64,000 nucleotides of DNA from Planotetraspora kaengkrachanensis (GCF_016862895.1 NZ_BONV01000008.1:1-64000); one strand, 5' to 3'. Counted from the first letter of the stretch, positions 26,629 through 35,712 are shown. Notes: a model not told the origin generated them from the letters alone. Made by a program: numbers and translations.

Positions 26629-27552
26629 ATGGATGTCGTGGTCCTGGGCGAACCCCTGGTGGAGTTCTCGACGGCGGCCTCCCTCGACCGGGCCGACCTG
26701 TTCCGCCTTTCGTTCTCCGGTGACGCGCTGAACGCCTCCGTGGCCGCCGCGGCCACCGGCGCGAGCGCCGCCCTGGTGACCCGCGTGGGCGCCGACGAGT
26801 TCGGCGAGCGCCTGGTCCGGTTCGCCGCCGGCCACGGCGTCGACACCCGGTGGATGGTCACGGGTGAGGGCTCCACGGGCGCCTACGCCCTGGGCGCGGA
26901 CCCGACCGGCAGCCGGGCGTTCGTCTACATGCGCGCGGGCAGCGCGGCCTCCCGCATGGATCCCGGCGACGTCGACCGCTCCCCCGCGCCGCAGGCCGGC
27001 GTCGTGTTGCTGTCCGGCGTCACCGCGGCCCTGTCGCCGTCGTGCGAGCAGGCCGTACGGCACGCGGCGGCGACCGCCCGGGGCAGGGTCGTCTACGACC
27101 CCAACTTCAGGTCGAGACTCACCGATCCCGAGAAGGCGCGGGACGTCCTGGAGGCGGTGGCGCCGCACGCGGCCCTGGTGGTGCCGTCCTGCCCGGGCGA
27201 CAGTGGCCCGCTGTTCGGCACAGACGATCCGCGGGAGGTGCTCCGCGCCTGCCTCGGCCTCGGCGCGCGGGCCGCCGCGGTGACCATGGGGGCCGAGGGC
27301 GTGCTCCTCGGGACCCAGGATGGATCCGTCCTGCACGTTCCCGCCGTCCGCACGGAATCGGTCGTCGACCAGACGGGCGCGGGCGACGCGTTCGCCGGAA
27401 CGCTCGCGGGCTGGCTGGCCAGGGGCGCCGATCTGGTGCAGGCGGTCCGCGCGGGCACGGCCGCCGCGGCGATCTCCCTGCGCGGTCAGGGCGGGACGGG
27501 CCGGGTCGCCACGACGGAGGAGATCGTCGCCCTCATCGGCGAAGCGGCCTGA
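26629..27552 (+). CDS. PfkB-family sugar kinase (2-keto-3-deoxygluconate kinase-like)
   Basis: 307 residues from the second ATG (26629), which has GGGAGA seven bases upstream and starts the family motif VVVLGEPLVEF. The PfkB active site DQTGAGDAFAGTL is present, with catalytic Asp and anion hole. The N-terminal region FSGDALNASVAAAATGA resembles 2-keto-3-deoxygluconate kinases. KDG kinase would feed pectin-derived 2-keto-3-deoxygluconate into the Entner-Doudoroff route, which fits the hexuronate region starting 3 kb away, but ribokinase-type substrates cannot be excluded. Its last 20 bp overlap the converging permease gene. Confidence 0.85.
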   Translation: MDVVVLGEPLVEFSTAASLDRADLFRLSFSGDALNASVAAAATGASAALVTRVGADEFGERLVRFAAGHGVDTRWMVTGEGSTGAYALGADPTGSRAFVYMRAGSAASRMDPGDVDRSPAPQAGVVLLSGVTAALSPSCEQAVRHAAATARGRVVYDPNFRSRLTDPEKARDVLEAVAPHAALVVPSCPGDSGPLFGTDDPREVLRACLGLGARAAAVTMGAEGVLLGTQDGSVLHVPAVRTESVVDQTGAGDAFAGTLAGWLARGADLVQAVRAGTAAAAISLRGQGGTGRVATTEEIVALIGEAA

Positions 27553-28900
27553 GCGCCGTGTAGAGCACGGCGGAGATGACGAACCCCACCTCGAACGCGA
27601 TGTCGCCCACCTCGGGCACCCGTGCGGGCACCAGGCCGACGTACTGCTCCTGGTTGGAGAACAGCCACACCGACAGCACGACGCCCGCCACCATCGCGAT
27701 CGGGCCGGCCCAGTTCACGTGTCCGGTGTCGAAGAACAGCCGTTCGATGCCGCGGTCGCGGCGCAGGCGGAGGTCGGCGAGCACGACACCGAGCCAGGGG
27801 CCGATCCAGTAGGCGATGACCAGGAGGAACGCCTCGTACTTGTGCCCGGCGTCCTCGAGGCCCGACAGCGCCACGAGGAAGCCCGCCACGCCGCAGGCCA
27901 GTGCGACGATCGCCCGGCGCAGGCTGAGCGGGAGCCGTACGCCGAGGGCGAGCAGGGACATCGCGCCCGAGTAGACGTTGAGGGCGTTGGCCGAGATCGC
28001 GCCCAGGGCGATGGCGAGCAGGGTCAGGTCGGCCACGAGACCGGGCAGGTGACCGGTGAACGCGGTCGTCGGCTGCCCGAGGGCGTCGCCGCCGATGGTC
28101 GCGGACGCCGCCCCCACGATTTCGAGGACCACGCACGAGACGAACACGCCGAACCCGGCGGACAGGCCGACGGCCCGCCTGCTCGAGCCGGCGGGAAGGT
28201 AGCGGGTGTAGTCGGCGGCGTAGGGGTTCCAGCCGGCCGTGTAACCGAACGTGGCGCCGACGGCCAGCAGGAAGCCGCCCGTCCCTCCCCCGGTCCCCGC
28301 GTATCCGGTGTCGGCCTTGCCGAGGATGACGGCCGCGGCGATGAGGAAGATCAGGGCGAGCACGGGAAAGGCGTACCGCTCGAAGGCCTGCACGAGGTTG
28401 TGGCCGAAGAACCCGAGCGCCACCATCACGGCGACCACGATGACGAGGCAGAGCCAGCCGGGCAGCCCGGTCAGCGTGTTGAGGGCGAGCGCACCGCTCA
28501 CGCTGTTGACCGCGAACCAGCCGATGCCGGCCGCCACCGTGTTGAACGCCGAGGGCAGCAGGTTCCCCCAGTAGCCGAACGGCACCCGGCCGAGCACCAT
28601 CTGCGGCACCCCCGCCGACGGGCCGCGGGCCGACAGCACGCCGTGCGCGACGGCGCCGAGTCCGGTGCCGATCACGGAGGCGAGCACGGCCTGCCAGAAG
28701 CTCAGCCCGAAGGCCGCGACCGCCAGCACGCCGAGGAAGACGGTCGCGAACTCGAGGTTGGGCGACATCCACGTCCACAGCAGGTCGAGGGGCTTGCCGT
28801 GGCGGTCGGCCAGGGGGATGAGCTCGAGGCCGCCGGGTTCGATCGCGGCGACCCTGTCGCCGTATTCGCCTTCCCGTACGGCCGGCTCGGCTGCGCTCAT
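27533..28900 (-). CDS. NCS1-family nucleobase permease (cytosine/purine/allantoin type)
   Basis: 455 residues from ATG 28900. About 12 membrane segments, with the NCS1 region PQMVLGRVPFGYWGNLLPSA (in parts) and NPYAADYTRYLP near the middle, characteristic of CodB-like symporters. It overlaps the 2OG-oxygenase gene by 4 bp (ATGA). With the cytosine-deaminase-like gene two places upstream, cytosine or a modified pyrimidine is the likely cargo. A longer upstream frame only shadows the oxygenase gene. Confidence 0.9.
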   Translation of the reverse strand: MSAAEPAVREGEYGDRVAAIEPGGLELIPLADRHGKPLDLLWTWMSPNLEFATVFLGVLAVAAFGLSFWQAVLASVIGTGLGAVAHGVLSARGPSAGVPQMVLGRVPFGYWGNLLPSAFNTVAAGIGWFAVNSVSGALALNTLTGLPGWLCLVIVVAVMVALGFFGHNLVQAFERYAFPVLALIFLIAAAVILGKADTGYAGTGGGTGGFLLAVGATFGYTAGWNPYAADYTRYLPAGSSRRAVGLSAGFGVFVSCVVLEIVGAASATIGGDALGQPTTAFTGHLPGLVADLTLLAIALGAISANALNVYSGAMSLLALGVRLPLSLRRAIVALACGVAGFLVALSGLEDAGHKYEAFLLVIAYWIGPWLGVVLADLRLRRDRGIERLFFDTGHVNWAGPIAMVAGVVLSVWLFSNQEQYVGLVPARVPEVGDIAFEVGFVISAVLYTALRPLRR

Positions 28901-29844
28901 AGGCTGATCGCCCTCAGTTTCTCGAGCAGGTAGTCGGACGCCCGCACCGGCGGGTAGGCGGCCGTTCCGACGGGCAGCGACTCGACGAGCGCCCCCGGAT
29001 CGCACTCGTAGAAGTAGATGAGCGAGACGAGTTCCTCGTCGGGCGCGCTCGGGTCGGGCGGCAGGACACGGTGCCGGTTGGAGCACCAGCGGTCTCCCGT
29101 CCACCGCGCCAGGAGGTCGCCGATGTTGATCGTGAACGAGTCCTCCGCGTAGGGGGCGTCCACCCATTCACCGTCGGCCCAGACCTGCAGCCCGCCGACG
29201 CCCGGCTGGCGGTCGAGGACGGTGACCGTGCCGAAGTCGGTGTGCGGGCCGATCCTGAACTGGCCCGGCTCCGGCTCCCCCACCTGCGACAGCGGCGGAT
29301 ACCTGTTGATGTTCATCGTGTAGGACGGGTGGCCCGCGTGCGAGGTGAAGAAATCCCCCTCGAGATTCAGCGCCTCCGCACAGATGACCAGGAGTTCGTC
29401 CGCCAGGGCCCGCATCCTGGCCAGGTAGTCCACGATCAGCGGTTCGAGGTCGGGCACCTCGGCCGGGTACACGTTGGCCGGGAACCAGACGTCGTCGACG
29501 GACGGATCGCCGGTCGGGCGGTCGGCGCCCACGGCGAAGGTCTCCTTCAGGTCGGGAGGGGTGGGCGTGCCCTCCGCATAGCCGTTGGCCTCCACGCCCG
29601 GGGGCAGCCACCCGCGTTCGCCCACCCTGGCCGCGTAGCGCAGCTTGACGTCCTCCGGCAGCGCGAAGAAGCGTTTCGCCGCCGCCCGCACCCCGGCCCG
29701 CAGACCGGGCGGGACCCCATGACCGGTGACGAGCAGGAAGCCCACATCGCGCAGGGCGGCGTCGACCCGGTCGGCGACGGTCCGCCGGTCCGCCGGGCCG
29801 CCCCCGAACCAGGGCGTCAGATCGATCGTCGGGACGGTCCGCAC
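28897..29844 (-). CDS. 2-oxoglutarate/Fe(II)-dependent dioxygenase (isopenicillin N synthase-like fold)
   Basis: 315 residues from the GTG at 29844, preceded by AGGAGG. The DIOX_N-like start VPTIDLTPWF and GFLLVTGHGV are followed by the double-stranded beta-helix with iron ligands in GPHTDFGTV (HxD) and the distal His in SNRHRVLPP. The usual RxS 2OG-anchoring motif is not obvious after the distal His, so the co-substrate contact may differ. It lies in one operon with a cytosine-deaminase-like enzyme and a nucleobase permease, so it probably oxidises an imported base or related heterocycle. Precise substrate unknown. Confidence 0.88.
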   Translation of the reverse strand: MRTVPTIDLTPWFGGGPADRRTVADRVDAALRDVGFLLVTGHGVPPGLRAGVRAAAKRFFALPEDVKLRYAARVGERGWLPPGVEANGYAEGTPTPPDLKETFAVGADRPTGDPSVDDVWFPANVYPAEVPDLEPLIVDYLARMRALADELLVICAEALNLEGDFFTSHAGHPSYTMNINRYPPLSQVGEPEPGQFRIGPHTDFGTVTVLDRQPGVGGLQVWADGEWVDAPYAEDSFTINIGDLLARWTGDRWCSNRHRVLPPDPSAPDEELVSLIYFYECDPGALVESLPVGTAAYPPVRASDYLLEKLRAISL

Positions 29845-29906
29845 GGGGGGCCTCCTCAGTTCGGCGGATCGGTTCGGCTGTTCCAGGGGGCCGGGGTTCA
29901 GGGGGG

Positions 29907-30365
29907 TCAGCGCCCGATGTCCTCGTTCCAGAGCTCGGGACGGGCGGCGATGAACTCGGTCATCAGCTCGACGCACTCCGGGGAGTCGAGGACGCGGACC
30001 TCGACGCCGGCCTCCGCCAGCCAGTCGTGCTGCCCCATGAACGTCCGGCACTCGCCGACCACCAGGCGGGAGATGCCGAACTGCCGGATCAGGCCGCTGC
30101 AGAACCAGCAGGGCGACAACGTCGTCACCATGGTCGTGCCGCGGTAGGAGCGCAGGCGGCCCGCGTTCCTGAAGGCCGCCGTCTCGCCGTGGACGGAGGG
30201 GTCGCCGTCCTGGACCCGGCGGTTGTGGCCCCTTCCGAGCAACCGGCCGTCGGCGGCGAACAGGGCCGCCCCGATCGGGATGCCGCCTTCGGCGTATCCC
30301 TTCCGCGCCTCCTCGACGGCGACCGCGAGCATGGCCTGGTCGGCGTCGTCACGTCCGTCTGTCAT
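29907..30365 (-). CDS. Cytosine deaminase-like zinc deaminase
   Basis: 152 residues. The cytidine/deoxycytidylate deaminase fold is marked by VHGETAAF (zinc ligand His and catalytic Glu) and SPCWFCSGLI (PCxxC zinc ligands). Its length and the C-terminal region with FMGQHDWL and ELWNEDIGR resemble fungal-type cytosine deaminases and guanine-deaminase-like relatives. It should convert cytosine (or an analogue) to uracil with release of ammonia. First gene of the minus-strand operon with the dioxygenase (62 bp away) and NCS1 permease. Confidence 0.88.
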   Translation of the reverse strand: MTDGRDDADQAMLAVAVEEARKGYAEGGIPIGAALFAADGRLLGRGHNRRVQDGDPSVHGETAAFRNAGRLRSYRGTTMVTTLSPCWFCSGLIRQFGISRLVVGECRTFMGQHDWLAEAGVEVRVLDSPECVELMTEFIAARPELWNEDIGR

Positions 30366-30557
30366 GTCGGGCCGCCTCTCCGCTCAGCGAAGGGACCGGG
30401 ACGGGAGGATCACGCGGCCGGGGCCGCGGTGTCCGCCACCTCCACTATCCGCCGCGGCGGCCTCCCGGAGAAGGGTTGCGGACCTCCCAAAAGGCACCGC
30501 TGATCGATGGTGCGATCCGCGCAACGCCCCCGACACGAGCTGGGCGTGTTCCCCCAC

Positions 30558-31331
30558 TCAGTACGCGCGGCGTTGCCTGAGGGCCGACCGTTCGATCCGC
30601 TCCCGAGCCTCCAGGAGGCACGCGACGATGTCCTTCTCCCTCTCGGCCGTCAGCCGGGGCACGGGAACCGAGCAGCTGATGGCGTCGCGGGGCGGCTCGG
30701 TGATGTGCAGGGCGACGCCGAAGCAGCGCAGCCCCTCGGTGTTCTCCTCGCGGTCGACGGCGTAGCCGCGCCTGCGGACCCGGTGGAGGTCGGCGACGAG
30801 CTTGTCGTGGTCCACGATCGTGTGCCGGGTCAGCGCGGGGAGCTCGGCGGGCAGCAGGGCGCGTACCTCGTCGTCCTCCCGGGTCGCCAGGACCGCCTTG
30901 CCCAGCGAGGTGGTGCTGGCGGGCAGCCGCCTGCCGACCCGCGAGAAGGGCCGCAGATAGTGACGGGAGGCCCGGGTGGCGAGGTAGACCATGTCGAAGT
31001 GGTCGAGCCTGGCCAGGTGGACGGTCTCCCCCGTGGTCTCCGCCAGCCAGTCGAGCGCGTCGTGGGCCATCTGCACCAGCGGGTCGCCGTCGATGTAGGT
31101 AGCGCCGACGAGCAGCGCCCGCATGCCGATGCGGTAGAGCGTCCCGGTGACGTCGGTCTCGATCCAGCCCAGGTCGACGAGCGTCCGGAGCAGGGCGTGC
31201 AGGCTGCTCTTGGGATAGCCGAGCTTTCCCTGGAGGTCGGTGAGGCTGTGCTGCCCCGGATACTGCGCGAAGAAGTCGAGCAGCTCGACCGTCCGCAGCG
31301 CCGACTTCACGTGGGGCACCGGTTCCGCCAT
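30558..31331 (-). CDS. IclR-family transcriptional regulator
   Basis: 257 residues. The N-terminal winged helix has SALRTVELLDFFAQYPGQHS and LGYPKSSLHALLRTL; the effector domain has TGETVHLARLDHFDMVYLAT, PASTTSLGKAVLA and the GYAVDREENTEGLRCFGV segment (in parts). It is the last gene of the operon that encodes an ABC importer and an enolase-family enzyme, 30 bp after the latter. By position it should govern hexuronate use, and it is one candidate for the protein that binds the TTCATRTATATGAA sites. The 192 bp downstream (30366-30557) show no gene. Confidence 0.92.
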   Translation of the reverse strand: MAEPVPHVKSALRTVELLDFFAQYPGQHSLTDLQGKLGYPKSSLHALLRTLVDLGWIETDVTGTLYRIGMRALLVGATYIDGDPLVQMAHDALDWLAETTGETVHLARLDHFDMVYLATRASRHYLRPFSRVGRRLPASTTSLGKAVLATREDDEVRALLPAELPALTRHTIVDHDKLVADLHRVRRRGYAVDREENTEGLRCFGVALHITEPPRDAISCSVPVPRLTAEREKDIVACLLEARERIERSALRQRRAY

Positions 31332-31361
31332 GTGTACCTCCCTGACCCGCCTGTCCGCCTC

Positions 31362-32525
31362 CTATTGTGAGCGGGTTCCCCAGGAGGCGACCGCATGGGC
31401 GGCGATGTAATCGTGGTCGAGATCGTCGCCCAGCCCGGGAGCGGCGGGCATCCGGACGTTTCCGCCGGTCAGAGGGTCGACGATCGACCGCAGGTGCGGG
31501 GGCGCGGTGTCGTAGTCCGTGTGGGGGTGGAGCAGCCCGCGCTCGTACCAGTGCCCGCACGTGGTGGCGCCGATCACGGCCAGCGCCCCCGAGCCGTTGC
31601 CGTGGATCTCGCACTCCATCCCGAAAGACTCCGCGAGGTGCACGGCCTTGAGCGCCGGGATGACGCCGCCGGATCCCACCACGCCCACCCGGAGGATGTC
31701 GCACGCCCCCGCCGCGACCCACTCGGCGCGGGCCATGTGCTTGCCCCAGGAGGTCTCCGGGCCGAGGATCGGCGTCGCGAGCTGGTCGGCCAGCCACCGG
31801 TAGGACTGGACCGACGCCTCCTCCATCGGCTCCTCGTACCAGGCGAAGCCGAGCTCGTCGAGCGCCCGTCCGAGGGTCAGCGCCTCCGACCGTGAGTACC
31901 AGTGGTTGCTGTCGAGCATGAGCGCGACGTCCGGCCCCACCGCCTCCCGCACCGCGGTGCACGCCGCGATGTCGCGGGCCACGCCGTACGGCATGGGCGG
32001 CATCCAGGTGTGGAGCTTGATGGCGCGGTAGCCGCGGGCCACCAGGTCCTTGGCGAAGGCGGCGTAGTCGTCGGGGGTGGCCAGCCCGCCGGGGATGTCG
32101 TCGCCGCACATCGTGCTCGCGTAGGCGGGCACCTCGGACCGGGCTCCGCCGAGCAGCTTCCACACGGGCAGGCCGACGGTGCGCCCCGCCAGGTCCCACA
32201 GTGCCTGGTCGGCGGTGCTGAGCGCGCGGTCGGACAGGTTGCCCTGGGCGCCGCGCTGCCGACGGGCGATCCGGTGCCACAGACGCTCGCGCTCGAGGCT
32301 GTCCTGCCCGAGGATCGCGGGCCCGATGTGGTTCCTGATCACCGTCTCCCTGACCGTGTCCGGCTGGGTCAGGCAGTGGCCGGTGACGCCGTCGCCGTCG
32401 GTGACGGTGAACAGCGCCTCCTGGACCTCGCGCGGCGGTCCGGGATGCCGGTGCCCGTGCCCGTCGACCACGGATCCGGCCACCGTCGTGAACACGGTGA
32501 CCTCGACGCTTTCGACGACCGCCAT
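31362..32525 (-). CDS. Enolase-superfamily enzyme, mandelate-racemase/dehydratase subgroup
   Basis: 387 residues. Metal ligands are Asp205 (LMLDSNHWY), Glu231 (WYEEPMEE) and Glu257 (GPETSW); the general-base His308 is in EIHGNGSG. The second-strand acid/base motif is KLH (Lys170, His172) rather than KxK. This pattern occurs in sugar-acid dehydratases of the superfamily. In this hexuronate cluster galactarate (or lactone) is a likely substrate, possibly as a galactarate dehydratase or a galactarolactone cycloisomerase. Transcribed with the ABC importer upstream, separated from it by a hairpin. Confidence 0.85.
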   Translation of the reverse strand: MAVVESVEVTVFTTVAGSVVDGHGHRHPGPPREVQEALFTVTDGDGVTGHCLTQPDTVRETVIRNHIGPAILGQDSLERERLWHRIARRQRGAQGNLSDRALSTADQALWDLAGRTVGLPVWKLLGGARSEVPAYASTMCGDDIPGGLATPDDYAAFAKDLVARGYRAIKLHTWMPPMPYGVARDIAACTAVREAVGPDVALMLDSNHWYSRSEALTLGRALDELGFAWYEEPMEEASVQSYRWLADQLATPILGPETSWGKHMARAEWVAAGACDILRVGVVGSGGVIPALKAVHLAESFGMECEIHGNGSGALAVIGATTCGHWYERGLLHPHTDYDTAPPHLRSIVDPLTGGNVRMPAAPGLGDDLDHDYIAAHAVASWGTRSQ

Positions 32526-32567
32526 GTGCTCGCTTCCTTTCTCGATGCCTCGTGTGGTCGCTCCTGA

Positions 32568-32599
32568 GGGCCGGTGCGAGGTCAGGGTCGCACCGGCCC
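32568..32599 (-). terminator. Intercistronic hairpin between binding protein and enolase-family gene
   Basis: GGGCCGGTGCGA and its exact complement TCGCACCGGCCC form a 12-bp stem with an 8-base loop, ten bases past the binding-protein stop. It probably protects the importer mRNA and lowers expression of the downstream enzyme and IclR genes. Confidence 0.65.
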
Positions 32600-32609
32600 C
32601 GTCCAGGGG

Positions 32610-33902
32610 TCAGCCGCCCTGCGCCTTCTTCCATTCGGCCTGGGCGTCGGTGAGCTTCTGCGCCATGGTGTCGAGGAACTCCTGGGGCTTCATCTGCCCG
32701 AGCAGGACCTTCTGGAAGAGCGGCTCGGTGTCGGCCTTCGTGATCGAGGAGAACTGCGGCAGGTAGTAGGGCGGGGAGACGACCGCGGTGTTCGGGTCGT
32801 TGAGCGCGTCCACCGCCGTCTTGAGGTGCGGCAGGCCCGTCACCCAGGAGTCGCCCTGCGCCTCGGTGTTGGCCGGGATCTGGCCCGTCTGCTGGTTCCA
32901 GTAGCTGTTGCTCTCCTTGGAGACCAGGAACTCGACGAACTTCCAGGCGGCGTCCTTGTGCTCGCTGCCCTTGAAGACCGCGAAGCCGTCGACGGGGTTG
33001 GCGACGATCGTGCGCTTGCCGGACGCGCCGACCGGCAGCGCGAACGCGCCGACCTTGTCCGCCCCGTGCGCCTTCACCTGGTCGTTGTACGAGCCGAGGT
33101 TGTGGTGCATCATCGCGATCTTCCCGGTGCCGAACGCGGCCACCATCTTCGGGAAGTCGTTGGTGACGTCGGCCTCGGGGGTGTCCTTCTTGTACAGGGC
33201 CGCCAGCTTGGTCAGGTACTCCACGTTCTTCGGGTCGTTGACCGTGCTCTTGCCCGAGGCGTCGAAGAACTCGGTGACGCCCGAGTAGGCGTACATCTCG
33301 GCGAGCACCTGGAAGATCGAGCCCGCGCCGCCGCGGATCGTGTACCCGTACTGGTCGGGGGCCTTGGTGAGCTCGTGCACGTCGGTGAAGAACTCGTCCC
33401 ACGTCTTCGGCGCCTCGGGGAGCTTGTCCTTGAGGTACCAGACGACGTCGAGGTTGGAGGTGCCGGGAACGAGGTACAGCTTGCCGTCGGGCACGGTGTC
33501 GCGGACCGAGTCGAGCATGGGCGCGGCCAGCTTGCCGTTCACCGCGCTCTTGCCGAGCCAGTCGTCGGCGGGCTCCAGCGCCTGCTGGCCGACGAGGTTC
33601 GCCAGGTAGGAGGTGGTCACGCCGCCGACGTCCGGGGTGTCCCCGCCGGCGATGGCGGTGTCGTACTTCTGCTGCACCGAGGCGATCGGGATGCCGACGT
33701 ACTCGACGTGGATCGTCGGGTTGGCCGTCTCGAACCGCTTGATCAGCTCCTGGTAGATCGGGGTGCGGGTGCCGCCGTTGTTGTCCCAGAACGTGATCGT
33801 CGTCTTGCCGGACTCCTCCGAGTCCGGGCCGGATCCCGAACCGCAGCCCGCGACCGCGACCGCGAGGACGGCGATCGCCGCCCAGGCCGTTGTTCTCTTC
33901 AT
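32610..33902 (-). CDS. Sugar-binding lipoprotein of ABC importer (probable oligouronide/uronate)
   Basis: 430 residues. Lipoprotein signal MKRTTAWAAIAVLAVAVAGC with the Cys at residue 20. The mature protein is a family 1 solute-binding protein: TTITFWDNNGGTRTP, FETANPTIHVEYVG, GGDTPDVGGV. Third gene of the importer operon, 30 bp after the second permease. Ligand inferred from the adjacent pectate lyase and uronate enzymes. No ATPase gene is present in the operon. Confidence 0.9.
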   Translation of the reverse strand: MKRTTAWAAIAVLAVAVAGCGSGSGPDSEESGKTTITFWDNNGGTRTPIYQELIKRFETANPTIHVEYVGIPIASVQQKYDTAIAGGDTPDVGGVTTSYLANLVGQQALEPADDWLGKSAVNGKLAAPMLDSVRDTVPDGKLYLVPGTSNLDVVWYLKDKLPEAPKTWDEFFTDVHELTKAPDQYGYTIRGGAGSIFQVLAEMYAYSGVTEFFDASGKSTVNDPKNVEYLTKLAALYKKDTPEADVTNDFPKMVAAFGTGKIAMMHHNLGSYNDQVKAHGADKVGAFALPVGASGKRTIVANPVDGFAVFKGSEHKDAAWKFVEFLVSKESNSYWNQQTGQIPANTEAQGDSWVTGLPHLKTAVDALNDPNTAVVSPPYYLPQFSSITKADTEPLFQKVLLGQMKPQEFLDTMAQKLTDAQAEWKKAQGG

Positions 33903-33932
33903 GGTTCCTCCTGCTGATGGTGGCGGGGGGAG

Positions 33933-34820
33933 CTATCCCTTGACCGCCCCGGCGCTGATGCCGTGCACGAGATAGCGCTGGACCACTGCGAAGACGCAGA
34001 CCACGGGAACGGCCGCGACGACGCCCCCGGCCGCGAGCGCCCCGAAGTCGGCGCTGTACTCCCCGATCGTGTAGCTCAGCCCGACGGGGATCGTGAAGCT
34101 GTCCTGCCTGCTGACGAACATCAGCGCGAACAGGAAGTTGTTCCACGTGTGGATGAACGCGAACGATCCGACGGCGATCAGCCCGGGCCGCAACTGGGGC
34201 AGGACGACGGCGAGGAAGGCCCGCAGCCGGGTGCAGCCGTCGACCATGGCCGCCTCCTCGACCGTGAAGGGCACGGCCGAGATGAATCCGCTCATGAGGA
34301 TGACCGAGAGCGGCAGGTTGAACACCGTGTCCGCGACGATGAGGCTGCCGAGATTGTTGATCAGCCCGAGCGTCTTGAAGATCGTGAACAGCGGGATGAG
34401 CAACATCGCCCCGGGGATGAACTGGGTGCACAGCAGCACGACCATGAACAGGGTCCGGCCCCTGAACCGGTACCTGGACAGGGCGTACCCGCCCATCACG
34501 GCGAGCACGGTGGTGGCCAGCAGCGACCAGACGCCCACGATCACGCTGTTGCGGAAGAACACCGCGTAGCCGATGTCGTTCCACACCGTCTCGAAGTGCT
34601 CGAAGGTGATCGGCCAGGGCACGGGCGTGGTCGATCCGGCGGGCCGCACCGCGAAGACGAGCATCCAGTAGAAGGGCACGAGGGTGAAGACCAGGTACAG
34701 CCCGAGCGGCACGTAGAGCCGCAGGACGCGGCCGGGGTCCCGCTTCGGCCGGGGCCGCCGGTGCGACCGGTCCCCCGAGGCGTGCGCCCGTCCCGCCCGG
34801 ATCACGACGTCAGTGCTCAT
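33933..34820 (-). CDS. Sugar ABC transporter permease (MalG type)
   Basis: 295 residues. A basic N-terminal tail of about 35 residues precedes six membrane segments with FTLVPFYWMLVFAVRP at the first. The EAA loop is VEEAAMVDGCTRLRAFLAVV and the C-terminus is QRYLVHGISAGAVKG. It lies 25 bp after the first permease gene. Confidence 0.92.
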   Translation of the reverse strand: MSTDVVIRAGRAHASGDRSHRRPRPKRDPGRVLRLYVPLGLYLVFTLVPFYWMLVFAVRPAGSTTPVPWPITFEHFETVWNDIGYAVFFRNSVIVGVWSLLATTVLAVMGGYALSRYRFRGRTLFMVVLLCTQFIPGAMLLIPLFTIFKTLGLINNLGSLIVADTVFNLPLSVILMSGFISAVPFTVEEAAMVDGCTRLRAFLAVVLPQLRPGLIAVGSFAFIHTWNNFLFALMFVSRQDSFTIPVGLSYTIGEYSADFGALAAGGVVAAVPVVCVFAVVQRYLVHGISAGAVKG

Positions 34821-34845
34821 GCCGGTCGTCCCGCCTCCTCGCCGG

Positions 34846-35712
34846 TCATCGGTCCTCCCCGAACCGGCTGAGCCGGAGATAGAGGAGGGAGAAGAACAGC
34901 AGGATCACGAACCCCGCCATCGTCAGCGCCGAGCCGTACCCGAAGTCCTTGGAGTCGATGGCGCGCTGCGCCACGTAGAGCGGCAGCGTGGTCGTGACCT
35001 GCGCCGGGCCGCCGCCGGTGAGCGTGTAGAGCAGGTCCACGTTGTTGAACTCCCACACGGAGCGCAGCAGCGTGGCCAGCACGATCGCGTCACGCAGGTG
35101 GGGCAGCGTCACATGGCGGAAGCGGCGGACGCGGCCGGCGCCGTCGACCGCCGCCGCCTCGTACAGCTCGCCGGGGATGCCCTGGAGACCGGCGAGCAGA
35201 AGGATCGCGAAGAACGGCACCCCGCGCCACAACTCCGTCACGACGACGGCGGGGAAGACCGTGTCGAGGTTGCCGAGCACCGCCGTCTCCGGATGGCCGA
35301 GGAACCTCAGCACTCCGGTCCCCGGCGTGTAGAGCAGAATCCAGATGCCCGTCGTGAGCACCCCGGAGACCGCCCAGGGAGAGAAGACCAGCGACCGCGC
35401 GAGGCCCCTGCCGATGAAACTTTCATTGACGATGAGCGCCAGCGCGAGGCCCAGCAGGAGTTGCAGCCCGATCTCCGCGACGACCCATTTCGCGGTGAAT
35501 CCCAGGCTCTGCCAGAAGAGCTCGTCTTCGAAGAGCATGCGGCGGAAGTTCTCCAGCCCGGCGAACCCGTCGGCCCACGGCCGGGTCAGGTTGCGATTTT
35601 GCAGGCTGTAGTACGCGACGCTGCCGATCGGATAGACGAGGAACGCGGCGATGAGCGCGACCGTCGGCGATATCAGCAGGTACGGCACCGCTCTGCGGCG
35701 CAGGGACGACAT
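34846..35712 (-). CDS. Sugar ABC transporter permease (MalF type)
   Basis: 288 residues from ATG 35712, which has GGAGAGGTGGG upstream; a GTG at 35736 is an alternative start. Six membrane segments begin with PYLLISPTVALIAAFLVYPI. The EAA loop is LYEAAAVDGAGRVRRFRHV. First gene of the minus-strand importer operon and divergent from the kdgD/pectate lyase operon, so both may be controlled from the same 229-bp gap. Confidence 0.92.
   Translation of the reverse strand: MSSLRRRAVPYLLISPTVALIAAFLVYPIGSVAYYSLQNRNLTRPWADGFAGLENFRRMLFEDELFWQSLGFTAKWVVAEIGLQLLLGLALALIVNESFIGRGLARSLVFSPWAVSGVLTTGIWILLYTPGTGVLRFLGHPETAVLGNLDTVFPAVVVTELWRGVPFFAILLLAGLQGIPGELYEAAAVDGAGRVRRFRHVTLPHLRDAIVLATLLRSVWEFNNVDLLYTLTGGGPAQVTTTLPLYVAQRAIDSKDFGYGSALTMAGFVILLFFSLLYLRLSRFGEDR

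Noticed and set aside
30445-34584. 1379-codon open frame on the minus strand
   Set aside because: It runs through the IclR, enolase, binding-protein and permease genes in the wrong frame, with Arg/Gly/Pro-rich shadow composition.
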